A DNA stretch of 64,000 bases. Source: Desulfacinum sp. (GTDB lineage Bacteria; Desulfobacterota; Syntrophobacteria; Syntrophobacterales; DSM-9756). Location of the stretch: NCBI GenBank assembly GCA_014359885.1, contig JACIYN010000020.1, positions 1-64,000 of the forward strand, written 5' to 3'. Below the pieces are notes generated by a model. The model saw only the letters and a program-made list of their open reading frames with translations, was not told the DNA's origin and made no database searches. Positions 28,122 through 36,440 of the stretch are shown here, in pieces (within the stretch, counting starts at the first letter, position 1; every line of letters starts with the position of its first letter). The position numbers were made by a program, and so were the translations under genes.

Positions 28122-29045
28122 ATGAACAGGAAAAGACTGAAACTCACGGCCGTCGCCCTTTTCGCTTTCCTGGGCTTTGGGATCTTTTTCGCCGCTCACC
28201 AGGCCCATTCGGCCGACAAACGGATGGTGATAGGATCCAAGGAATTTACGGAGCAAAGAATTCTCGGGCAGATCATGATCGCCCTGCTCCAGAAGCACGG
28301 CTTCCAGTGCGAAGACAAGACGGGCTTGGGCGGCACCCTGGTCGCCCGAAAGGCCCTCCTGGCCGGTCAGATCGACACCTACATGGAATATACGGGCACC
28401 GGCCTCCTGGTGCACCTCAAGCACAAGGAAGCCATCACCGATCCGGTGAAGTGCTACGAAGCGGTCAAGAAGGAGGACCTGGAAAAGAACGGGCTGGTGT
28501 GGCTGCCCTACATGGCTTTCAACAACACCTACTGCCTCATGATGCGACGACAGGCCGCGGAAGCCAGCGGCATCAAGACCCTTTCGGACCTGGCCGCCTT
28601 CGTCAAAGCCAACCCGGACAAGGTCCGCTTCGGTCTTAACGCCGAATTCTATGCCAGGGCCGACGGTTACCGGGCCCTGCAGAAGGCCTATGGTTTCGAG
28701 TTTCCCTCGGACAAGATCATTAAGATGAGCTCCGGTCTTCTTTACAAGGCCCTGAAGGATGGACAGCTGGAGGTGGCCATGGGGTTCGCCACCGACGGTC
28801 GCATCAAGGGTTTCGATCTGGTGGTGCTCCAAGACGACAAACAGTTCTTCCCCGTCTACAACCCGGCTCCGGTGGTGCGCAAGGAAACCGCCGAAAAATA
28901 CCCGGAGCTGGAAACCATCTTCGCCGAACTGGCCGGGAAGCTGGACACCGATGCCATGACCCAGCTCAACTACGAGGTGGACATTGAGCACAAGTCGCCC
29001 AAGGACGTGGCCCAGGAATGGCTTAAAAGTGTGGGATTGATTTAG
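28122..29045 (+). CDS. opuCC: Glycine betaine/choline substrate-binding protein (OpuCC/OsmX-like)
   Basis: A 307-residue periplasmic binding protein with a signal peptide ending at about AHS-A (residues 1-30; FAFLGFGIFFAAHQAHSA). The mature domain starts MVIGSKEFTEQRILGQIMIA, the hallmark of the OpuAC/OsmF betaine-binding family, and includes GQIDTYMEYTGTGL and FNNTYCLMMRRQAAE. No lipobox cysteine is seen, so it is probably free in the periplasm. AAAGGAGGAC precedes the ATG. It completes the four-gene transporter. No terminator is visible before the palindromic repeat at 29087. Confidence 0.92.
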   Translation: MNRKRLKLTAVALFAFLGFGIFFAAHQAHSADKRMVIGSKEFTEQRILGQIMIALLQKHGFQCEDKTGLGGTLVARKALLAGQIDTYMEYTGTGLLVHLKHKEAITDPVKCYEAVKKEDLEKNGLVWLPYMAFNNTYCLMMRRQAAEASGIKTLSDLAAFVKANPDKVRFGLNAEFYARADGYRALQKAYGFEFPSDKIIKMSSGLLYKALKDGQLEVAMGFATDGRIKGFDLVVLQDDKQFFPVYNPAPVVRKETAEKYPELETIFAELAGKLDTDAMTQLNYEVDIEHKSPKDVAQEWLKSVGLI

Positions 29046-29086
29046 CCCCCATCCGCACGTTCCCACCGGGAACAGCTAAGAAGCCT

Positions 29087-29114
29087 GTAGGGGCGAAAGA
29101 TCTTTCGCCCCTAC
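29087..29114. repeat. Palindromic repeat, GTAGGGGCG family
   Basis: A perfect 28-bp palindrome (half: GTAGGGGCGAAAGA) in the gap after the transporter operon. It has no T-tract, so it is not a classic terminator. Related copies are at 3028, 46547, 49392 and 62910. Confidence 0.75.
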
Positions 29115-29246
29115 ATACCGTGCCCCTCCGGCACTCCATACCACGTCTCGCAAGAATAGTCGGACTACTGCTCCCACGGACGATGCGATGATCGCCAGAG
29201 CTCTGCTTCTTGCCAGAACACGCTCCATTCAACCGAGGGTTAAGGC

Positions 29247-30563
29247 ATGATCCACACACACGCCGTTTTGGATTTCATGGAGTCGGCCGGTTGGGATGAA
29301 TTTCCGCCGGAGGTTCAACACCAGGCGAAAAGATGTCTTTTGGACACGCTGGGATGCCTTTTGGCGGGCATGCGCACTCCGGTGGCGCGGATTGTTGCGG
29401 ACACGGCCGTTTCCTGCTTCGGGGGGACCCCCGCCGCCCGGATTCTGGTGGACGGACGCTGTGCCTCTCCGGTCGGTGCGAGCCTGGCTCACGGATTCGC
29501 CGCCAACGCCCTGGACATGGACGACGGCTACCGGCTGGTCAAGGGCCATCCCGGAGCATGTATTTTGCCGGTTCTTCTCACCTTTGCGCAGACCATCCCC
29601 CTTTGTTCCGGTCGTGATTTCCTCACGGCCCTGGTGGTGGGCCACGAAGTGGGCATCCGGGCCGGGATCCTCCGTCATGCCGCATCTCCTTCCTACCACG
29701 CTTCCGGAAGCTGGGGGGCGTTGGCCGGGGTGGCCGCGGGGGCCAAGCTTCTGGGCATGAACCGTCGGATCATCCGGGAAGCACTGGGCACCGCGGAATA
29801 TCACGCCCCCATCGCCCCCATGATGAAATGCATCGATGTACCCGCCATGAGCAAGGACGGGATCGGGTGGGGAGCCATGGCGGCGGCGGCTTCGCTCATC
29901 CTGGCCGAAAGAGGCTTTACCGGCATACGGCCGCTTTTTGACGATAGGACGGATGACGTTCAGGTTCCCCCATTGGGGGGGCGATACGAAATATTGAATC
30001 TCTACTTCAAGCCCTACGCGGCCTGCCGCTGGGCGCAGCCGGCCATACGGGGAGCCCTTTTGCTGCAGCGCCGGCACGGCCTGTCCGTGGACGACATCGC
30101 CCGCATCCAGGTGAGGACCTTCCGCGCCGCCAAGGCTCTGGGCTGCGGGATGCCTGCCAATACGGAAGAAGCCCAGTACAACCTGGCCTATCCTTTGGCA
30201 ACCGCCTTGCTGGACGGGAAAGTGGGGCCGGATCAGGTGCTGGGCGAAGGACTTGGGGATCCCGAACGGATCCGCCTGGCGGGCAAGGTGCAGGTCATCG
30301 ACGATCCCGGGATGGACGCCGCTTTTCCCGCGAAAACACTGGCGGAAGTGTCGATCACGCTGACGGACGGAAGGGTTTTCCGATCCGGCGTCGTGGAGCC
30401 TGCTTGGGAACCGCCCCACACCCTTCCCGCCGACCGGGAACTGGAGGAAAAGTTCCTCTCCCTGTCATCTGCGGCGCTGGGAGACGGTAAGGCGCACGAC
30501 CTGTTGCGTCGTCTATGGGACCTGGACGCTTGCCACGACATCGCGTTCCTCTTCCAGATCTGA
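29247..30563 (+). CDS. MmgE/PrpD family protein
   Basis: A 438-residue member of the family that includes 2-methylcitrate dehydratase and iminodisuccinate epimerase. Family motifs are CLLDTLGCLLAGMRTPVARI, HGFAANALDMDDGYRLVKGH, VVGHEVGIRAG, YHASGSWGALAGVAAGAKLL and LYFKPYAACRWAQPAI. There is no signal peptide. The reaction cannot be fixed from sequence; dehydration or epimerisation of a hydroxy or imino acid is the family norm. It lies 40 bases before the giant glutaminase/SIS gene on the same strand, so they may share an operon. The methylcitrate cycle genes prpB and prpC are not nearby, which argues against a propionate role. Confidence 0.85.
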   Translation: MIHTHAVLDFMESAGWDEFPPEVQHQAKRCLLDTLGCLLAGMRTPVARIVADTAVSCFGGTPAARILVDGRCASPVGASLAHGFAANALDMDDGYRLVKGHPGACILPVLLTFAQTIPLCSGRDFLTALVVGHEVGIRAGILRHAASPSYHASGSWGALAGVAAGAKLLGMNRRIIREALGTAEYHAPIAPMMKCIDVPAMSKDGIGWGAMAAAASLILAERGFTGIRPLFDDRTDDVQVPPLGGRYEILNLYFKPYAACRWAQPAIRGALLLQRRHGLSVDDIARIQVRTFRAAKALGCGMPANTEEAQYNLAYPLATALLDGKVGPDQVLGEGLGDPERIRLAGKVQVIDDPGMDAAFPAKTLAEVSITLTDGRVFRSGVVEPAWEPPHTLPADRELEEKFLSLSSAALGDGKAHDLLRRLWDLDACHDIAFLFQI

Positions 30564-30602
30564 AAAACCCGAGTCGTCTTTCCACGGAGTGCGCTGAGAC
30601 TC

Positions 30603-33600
30603 ATGTGCGGCATTGTGGGATATGTGGGAGGCGCCGGAAACAGCCTCACGCGGGTGCTCACGGCCATGTCCGCCCTGGTCTACCGGGCCCCGGACAGCAC
30701 CGGCGTGGCGACCTTCGGAGATCCCTGGGAACCCGTTCGGGCCCTCAAGGCCGTGGGACCCGTGGACCGGCTGGCGGAAGCGCTTCTCCACCGATCGTTG
30801 TACGGAGGGCACAGCGAAGCCCTGGCCGCCATCTGGTTCGATGCGGGCCGTGAGGCGGACCTGAAGCCCCTTCAGCGCCGCGTGTTGGCTCTGGAAGGTT
30901 TCACCCCGGAAGACTTCGAACCCTACCTGAACGGCGAAAAGACCCCTCCGTTCTTTGATTCTTTGGTGGATTTAGATCCCTCCAAGCAGCAAGTTCTCCG
31001 GCCCGGGACCCCGGGTCGGCCGGCGCCGCTGCCGCACCATACCATCCGCTCCCGGAAAGGCCTGGCTCAACTGGTGGATACTTTCGCTCTCCACTACGAT
31101 CTTTCGCCGACCATCACACAGGCTCTCGTGCGCAAAGCCTTCCTGGACCGATTACGCCACCTGGACCCGCCCATGGGCCAAGGCTTTTCCGACGAGCAGA
31201 TCAAATCGGCCTTCGACATGGTCTTTGAAAGGATCCTTCAGCACCGAAGCCCCCTGAGACGTTCCCGACTGGACTACCCGGCGTCTTCCACTGCCGCTTC
31301 CCTCCACAAGCTCCTGTGGAAGACGTTGATCGGCACCCGGGTAGCGATTCCTCCCGACTTTGACCGCGACGGTGTTCGCTGCGTCTTCCGGCTCCTGGAT
31401 TCGGCCATCGTGGGTGAGCGCCTCTGGGAGGATGAACCCCGGCGGGACCGCGTCCAGGCACTCTTCCGAGATCTCATCCAGGCTCCGGCCCTGGGCGGGA
31501 GTTCCTGGCGTGTCGCCTACTGCGCCGAACGAGGTGCCAACGTCTATGGTTGGGCCGCCGCGGCTGTTCTGGAATTCCTTCGTGGGCGCCTTCTTGGCTC
31601 GGCGCCGACTTCCTTGATCCAGGACACCGCCACAGAGGCCTGGCAACCCGGGACCACCGGCCCGTCTGCACTGCGTTTCTTTTCCGCCCCCATCCTGGCC
31701 CATGGTCGCTACGCGCTCCAGTCCGCCGTCACGCAGAAAAATTCCCACCCCTTTTTCGATCGAGACAGGCAGCGGGCCATCGTTCTCAACGGCCAGTTCA
31801 GCCCCGCCGTGGAAAACGAGATCAAGGACTACCTGCGGCTCGCCGGATATGGCTTCCGATCGGAAAATTCCGCCGAGTACATGTCTCTTCTCTGGGGACA
31901 CTACTTCGCGTGCTTTCAAAAGGACAAGGATCGGTTCGAAGCCGTCACCGCCCACACCCAGGTCGGGGTGGATCACATCTCGCCCGCTTCCCAGACCATC
32001 GACTTCAAGGTCTGGCACGAACTCAGAGACAAGGGCCTCGAGGACTTGGACGAAAAGGCCTTTGTGGAGGCTACCCGGCAGCTCGCCCGGGATGGCGGGC
32101 AGATCGCCGTGGCCGGCATCAGCACCCGTTCGCCCGGCAGGATGTACGTGGCGTCCCACAATCGGCCCGTTTTCATCGTCCAGCGGCCGGAAAACGATGA
32201 TTTCATGGTGGTCTCCGACGTGAACGCGGCCCTCGGCCTTTTCCCTCAGAAACTGATCCGTGAAAAGAGCGAGCAATTGCGGGCCGCCCGGGAAGCTTTC
32301 GCTCGCGAGAGAAGAGATCTGCGTGGACGGGGCGCCTCCCCCGGAGAGCTCCGGGCGCTGGAACAGCGCCACAACGCGATTCGCGAGCAGATCCTTTCAC
32401 CTTTCCATGTGAAGGTGTACGCTCTGGAAGGGCCGGAGAATCTCGCCATCATCCACACATACCGCCTCGGGTCGGAGGTCCATCGCCGGGTGGCCTTCAA
32501 GAGCTTCGAGGGGGAGTTGCTCGAGGATCCGGAACCATTGGAGACGACCATTCATCCCTTGCAGGGGCGAAAGGATCTCCACCGGTCTTTCTTCGAATCC
32601 CATTTGAGCGAGATCCCGGACCGCCTGGAGACCATCTTCCGATTCTACGCCCCGGACGGTCGGCCCGAACTCACACACATACCCCTGCGGATCCGCCGCC
32701 AGGAAAAGAAGTTCGGCGGACGACTCCGAAACCTGGAGCGGCTTTTCCTGGTAGGCATGGGAACCAGCTATCACGTGGGCGGTATGGCCACGGAGATCTT
32801 CCAGGAGGTCGACCCGTCTGTCCACGTTCACGTGCTCAGCCCGATGGAGATCGAAGATCCGTCCGCGGTCTTCGAACCCGATCGGGATCTTGTGATCTTC
32901 ATGAGTTGGTCCGGAACCACGGCGGATGTGATCGAGTGCGCCAAGGCGTGCCTTGATCAGCGAGTGCCGATCCTGGCCCTCACGGAAAAGCCCTTTTCCG
33001 ATCTGGCTCTGCTGACAGCCAAGAGCATGGGGGTTTTGCCTGTCATGAGCGGCGAGGAGGTGACCGTTTCAGCCGTCAAGAGCCCCCTGTGCATGCTTCA
33101 CGGCCTCACCCTCTTCGCTCTTTGGCTGGCGTCGACACGGGAATCCGGCCTGGATCCCGACGAATATCTGCGGGTGGTGGAACAGTTGCCGGAGGCTGTG
33201 AGAAGCGTCCTGGAAGGCGAAGAAACCCTGGCGTTTGCAAAGGCCATGGCCCGATTCTACAGCGGCAGCCATGCGGCCTTTGTGGTGGATCGCCTGGCCA
33301 GTGGATCGCCGGCTGCCGAAATCGCCTTGAAGCTGGAAGAAACCACATGGCGCACCGTGGCACGGGCGGTGGATTCCCACCACCTGCCGCTCCGGGCCAT
33401 GGGCGGAAAACCTTCCGAACACCTGGTCTGGGTGCAGGCCACTCGTTCCTCGTGCCTCAAGGCAGCCCGCACCTGCATGAAAGAACTTTTCCTGGCGGAC
33501 ATCGCCTTCATGGCCACAGCGTGCCGCGGACCAGATGACCAGGAACTCAAAGCCCTGTGTGGAGATCGTGTTCATTTCCTACCGGAACTGCCGGAAACTT

Positions 33601-36047
33601 TCCAGGTGTACGTGGATCTGCCTTTCGCCTACCTTTTCGCCTACCATTTCGGCAGGGCTCAGGGGCGACGAGAAGACGACTTCCCGCGCAATCTGGCGAA
33701 ATCAGTGACCACGTCCCGGGCTCGCAAGGAAACGAGACGTTCCCGAAGCCGTCACTGGACCCGGATCAAAGAGGCGGCCCGCGCGGATGCGGATTTCAGT
33801 GAGGCGGCCCGGCGGCTCCGATCTCCTTCCCGGCTGGAAGAAACCTCCACGTTTGACTACGAGCGCAGCCGGCTGGAAGCCTTACGTTCAGCAGCCGCAG
33901 CCCTTCTTCGGAATCCTTGGGAGCAGGTTGTTGAAGAGGCAAACCTGTCGCTGGAGACGATGTGCTCCCTGCTGGAAGAAGACTCGGATATCTCCGGGCA
34001 AGTCCTTCTCGTGCCGTCGGATCCGCCCGGGCTTTCGGCCGCCACCGCCGCTGCGCAAATGTGGCGACGTCTTCTCGGCCGCGCTTTCAGGATCGTGTCG
34101 TCCCACGAACTGCACCTCACTCGGCTCCAAACGGACGATTTCTTGATCCCCGTCTCTGGCTCTCCCCCCTGCCCGACGCTGGTGCATCAACTGCAGGAAG
34201 CGGACACATCGAACATTGTGTGGATCGCGGCCGGCCCCTTCGAATCCCTCGCCGGGTGTCCTTATAAGATCCTTCCCACCCGCCGATTCCGACAGGACGG
34301 ATGGGTCGCCTGCTACCTCCTTTTGCTCCTCGTGCTCCACAAGGTGGTGGAAGCCGTGCGCCCCGAAAAAGCCCGCATCCTCATGGACGCGTTCCGCGCG
34401 GGAGCCGCCGGCCTAGAGAGGCTATTGAACCGCCCGGCCCTCCGCCAAGAGGTGTCCAACGTCATGGAAGCCAATCGGAGCTATGCGTCCGCCTATCTCA
34501 TCGGGTCGGGCGCAAGTCCGGTATCCGGGTGGCTGGCCGCCTTCGACCGCACACGTTCCCTCACCCTTGCTTTTCACCCGTACGGGGAAAGCGCCCATGG
34601 GTCCTTGGTCACCGTGGATCCGCGCAGCGAGCTGAAGTACATCCGCATGGAATCCCGAGACCGCATGGTGGCGCGCTACGGGGAATCCGCCGTTTCCTCC
34701 TGGGAAGCGATGTTCCTGGGAGGGAGAACCGTGGATGATTTTCTGGCCCAGCCCGATCCCTCAGGCCTCACGGTCCCGGTTCGCCCCTTCTACGACGAAC
34801 ATTGGTACCTCCCCGTGCTGCGCCCGGACTACGACCCGGCCGAGGACAATCTGATCTTTCTCGATGCCACGGACGCTCACACCCTGCCCGCCGCCTTGGA
34901 TGAACTGAACTCCTACGGATGTCGGGCGGCGCGCATCGTTCTCCTCACCCAGGGTGCTTTTCTCCGTGGATCCGTCGGCAAGGCGCTTTTGGCCCAACCC
35001 ATCAGCCACCTTCTCACCCTTCCTTCCCCGGACACCGAATCCCCCGCACGTCCGGTTCCGGACCCGGTCGTGCCCTTGTGCACCCATGCCTTGGCGGCGG
35101 TGCTCGCCGCCGAGCGATGCCGCCTGGAGCAGAGTTCGCTCGACGGCGAACCCTGGTCTGAGCATTTACTCCGCGCCTTCGGACCTCTGCGCCTCATTGT
35201 GCAGGACAAGCAGGCGGACCTGCCGTGTTTGACCCATCACCTCATCACCTCCCTCAGGAATCTGGCGCCCGTGATCGACCGGGTCCACACCATGACCACC
35301 CGGCGGGTCCGGAAGGTATTGGAGGAAAGGGATTTAAAGGATCTCGCCGCGGCGGGAGCCCTGGCTTCCCCCGCAGAAGCGCTGGCCCATTTCCGGATGC
35401 AAGCAAAGCGGGATGCCCCCTTTTTCCTCATCGCCGAGTCCCGGGACGAGCCTTGGGAAGGTTCACCCCCCCCCCCGGCGGCGAAAGGCCATTGGGACAC
35501 CCCCCTGTGGGTGGAGGCCCATGGCGATCCGTGGCGGGTTCTGGCCCATGGTGTGGTGGGCATGGGACCCGGGACGAACGGGCAAGGCCTTCTCCTGATC
35601 CCCCTGCTGAACGACGGCCCCGGTCGCCTCGTCTTCCTGGCCGTCTCTTACAAGGACTGGAGCGCAGAAGGCGACCTTTCTTCGGCCATTGATCAGACCT
35701 GCAAAGCCCTCGGCAAGGATGCCGTAACCACGGATTTTCAAAGTCCCCGTTACATGAAGATCGTCAGTCGCTTCAACAGTCTCATGTTTCCAGAAGGGGT
35801 TTCCTGGAATGACCGCTTTTTGCTTTCGGTCCCGAGGGCGCGGCTCTTTGTCGACAGGAGCCGGGTGGTGGCGGATTTCATTGCAGAGCAGATTCGCTCA
35901 GCTCTGATGCTCGTGCCGCACAGCGCCGACCGCCCTCGTCTTTTTCTGCGTCAGATGGAGGTCTTTTTTCGAGAAACGTGTGGCGCTGCTGAAGCCCGGC
36001 CCGGGCCGCTCCCTTGGTGGGAATCCTTCCTCCGGTTCCTGAAATGA
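30603..36047 (+). CDS. Giant GlmS-like glutamine amidotransferase/SIS protein, 1,814 residues
   Basis: The protein begins MCGIVGYVG, so Cys2 would be the N-terminal nucleophile of a class II glutaminase; this fixes the start although the ribosome site is weak. The glutaminase domain is split. After residue ~75 an insertion of about 285 residues follows, and the domain resumes at ~365 with ILAHGRYALQSAVTQKNSHP and VLNGQFSP. A helical linker spans 550-595. SIS domain 1 (~710-860) has LFLVGMGTSYHVGGMATEI and FMSWSGTTADV, and SIS 2 (~885-1020) has AFVVDRLASGSPAAEIALKL. After an Arg-rich linker (~1035-1085), a second degenerate SIS-like pair follows (~1130-1360, AYLIGSGASPVSGWLAAF), then an unassigned C-terminus. 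GlmS is normally about 610 residues. Product unknown; it may transfer Gln amide nitrogen to a sugar phosphate. Confidence 0.85.
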   Translation: MCGIVGYVGGAGNSLTRVLTAMSALVYRAPDSTGVATFGDPWEPVRALKAVGPVDRLAEALLHRSLYGGHSEALAAIWFDAGREADLKPLQRRVLALEGFTPEDFEPYLNGEKTPPFFDSLVDLDPSKQQVLRPGTPGRPAPLPHHTIRSRKGLAQLVDTFALHYDLSPTITQALVRKAFLDRLRHLDPPMGQGFSDEQIKSAFDMVFERILQHRSPLRRSRLDYPASSTAASLHKLLWKTLIGTRVAIPPDFDRDGVRCVFRLLDSAIVGERLWEDEPRRDRVQALFRDLIQAPALGGSSWRVAYCAERGANVYGWAAAAVLEFLRGRLLGSAPTSLIQDTATEAWQPGTTGPSALRFFSAPILAHGRYALQSAVTQKNSHPFFDRDRQRAIVLNGQFSPAVENEIKDYLRLAGYGFRSENSAEYMSLLWGHYFACFQKDKDRFEAVTAHTQVGVDHISPASQTIDFKVWHELRDKGLEDLDEKAFVEATRQLARDGGQIAVAGISTRSPGRMYVASHNRPVFIVQRPENDDFMVVSDVNAALGLFPQKLIREKSEQLRAAREAFARERRDLRGRGASPGELRALEQRHNAIREQILSPFHVKVYALEGPENLAIIHTYRLGSEVHRRVAFKSFEGELLEDPEPLETTIHPLQGRKDLHRSFFESHLSEIPDRLETIFRFYAPDGRPELTHIPLRIRRQEKKFGGRLRNLERLFLVGMGTSYHVGGMATEIFQEVDPSVHVHVLSPMEIEDPSAVFEPDRDLVIFMSWSGTTADVIECAKACLDQRVPILALTEKPFSDLALLTAKSMGVLPVMSGEEVTVSAVKSPLCMLHGLTLFALWLASTRESGLDPDEYLRVVEQLPEAVRSVLEGEETLAFAKAMARFYSGSHAAFVVDRLASGSPAAEIALKLEETTWRTVARAVDSHHLPLRAMGGKPSEHLVWVQATRSSCLKAARTCMKELFLADIAFMATACRGPDDQELKALCGDRVHFLPELPETFQVYVDLPFAYLFAYHFGRAQGRREDDFPRNLAKSVTTSRARKETRRSRSRHWTRIKEAARADADFSEAARRLRSPSRLEETSTFDYERSRLEALRSAAAALLRNPWEQVVEEANLSLETMCSLLEEDSDISGQVLLVPSDPPGLSAATAAAQMWRRLLGRAFRIVSSHELHLTRLQTDDFLIPVSGSPPCPTLVHQLQEADTSNIVWIAAGPFESLAGCPYKILPTRRFRQDGWVACYLLLLLVLHKVVEAVRPEKARILMDAFRAGAAGLERLLNRPALRQEVSNVMEANRSYASAYLIGSGASPVSGWLAAFDRTRSLTLAFHPYGESAHGSLVTVDPRSELKYIRMESRDRMVARYGESAVSSWEAMFLGGRTVDDFLAQPDPSGLTVPVRPFYDEHWYLPVLRPDYDPAEDNLIFLDATDAHTLPAALDELNSYGCRAARIVLLTQGAFLRGSVGKALLAQPISHLLTLPSPDTESPARPVPDPVVPLCTHALAAVLAAERCRLEQSSLDGEPWSEHLLRAFGPLRLIVQDKQADLPCLTHHLITSLRNLAPVIDRVHTMTTRRVRKVLEERDLKDLAAAGALASPAEALAHFRMQAKRDAPFFLIAESRDEPWEGSPPPPAAKGHWDTPLWVEAHGDPWRVLAHGVVGMGPGTNGQGLLLIPLLNDGPGRLVFLAVSYKDWSAEGDLSSAIDQTCKALGKDAVTTDFQSPRYMKIVSRFNSLMFPEGVSWNDRFLLSVPRARLFVDRSRVVADFIAEQIRSALMLVPHSADRPRLFLRQMEVFFRETCGAAEARPGPLPWWESFLRFLK

Positions 36048-36440
36048 CCGTGAAGCGGCTTCCTCGACGTTCGTCCCCCGAGTGGGGGGAGCGCCTCGGC
36101 TGGGCCCGGAACCCTCGACGACGGAAACGGGCCATCCGCCTTTGGCTCCGCCCGCCTCTCCCTGTGCTTCGACTGGAAGGGACGCCGGCCCTATATTGCC
36201 GTCCCACCCAACAGGGAGTGCCACCGCGTTTTGCGAAGTGGAGGTTCCGCCCCTTATCCGGGGATCCTGAAACCAACGGAACATGGTTATTCACTTTCCC
36301 TCCCCTTTCCCGCCGTCCTCTCCCCCAAAAAAACACTACAGGAACGCTGGAATTTTTCCGATCCATCAGGTACACGGAAGCACTGGGGACTGCAGCCCCC
36401 AAGCAAGCATCGAAATGCAGGAAGGAAACTCCTCAGGCCC
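36048..36440. other. Intergenic region before the hybrid kinase
   Basis: 393 bases with small GC-rich hairpins, for example GTCCCCCGAGTGGGGGGA near 36076. The frame of the kinase extends upstream to 36231 in the plus strand but has no domain there and no ribosome site. No other gene is seen. Confidence 0.45.

Noticed and set aside
29087-29114. Palindromes of the GTAGGGGCG family as terminators
   Set aside because: They can form hairpins but have no following T-tract, and copies also occur between genes of probable single transcription units.
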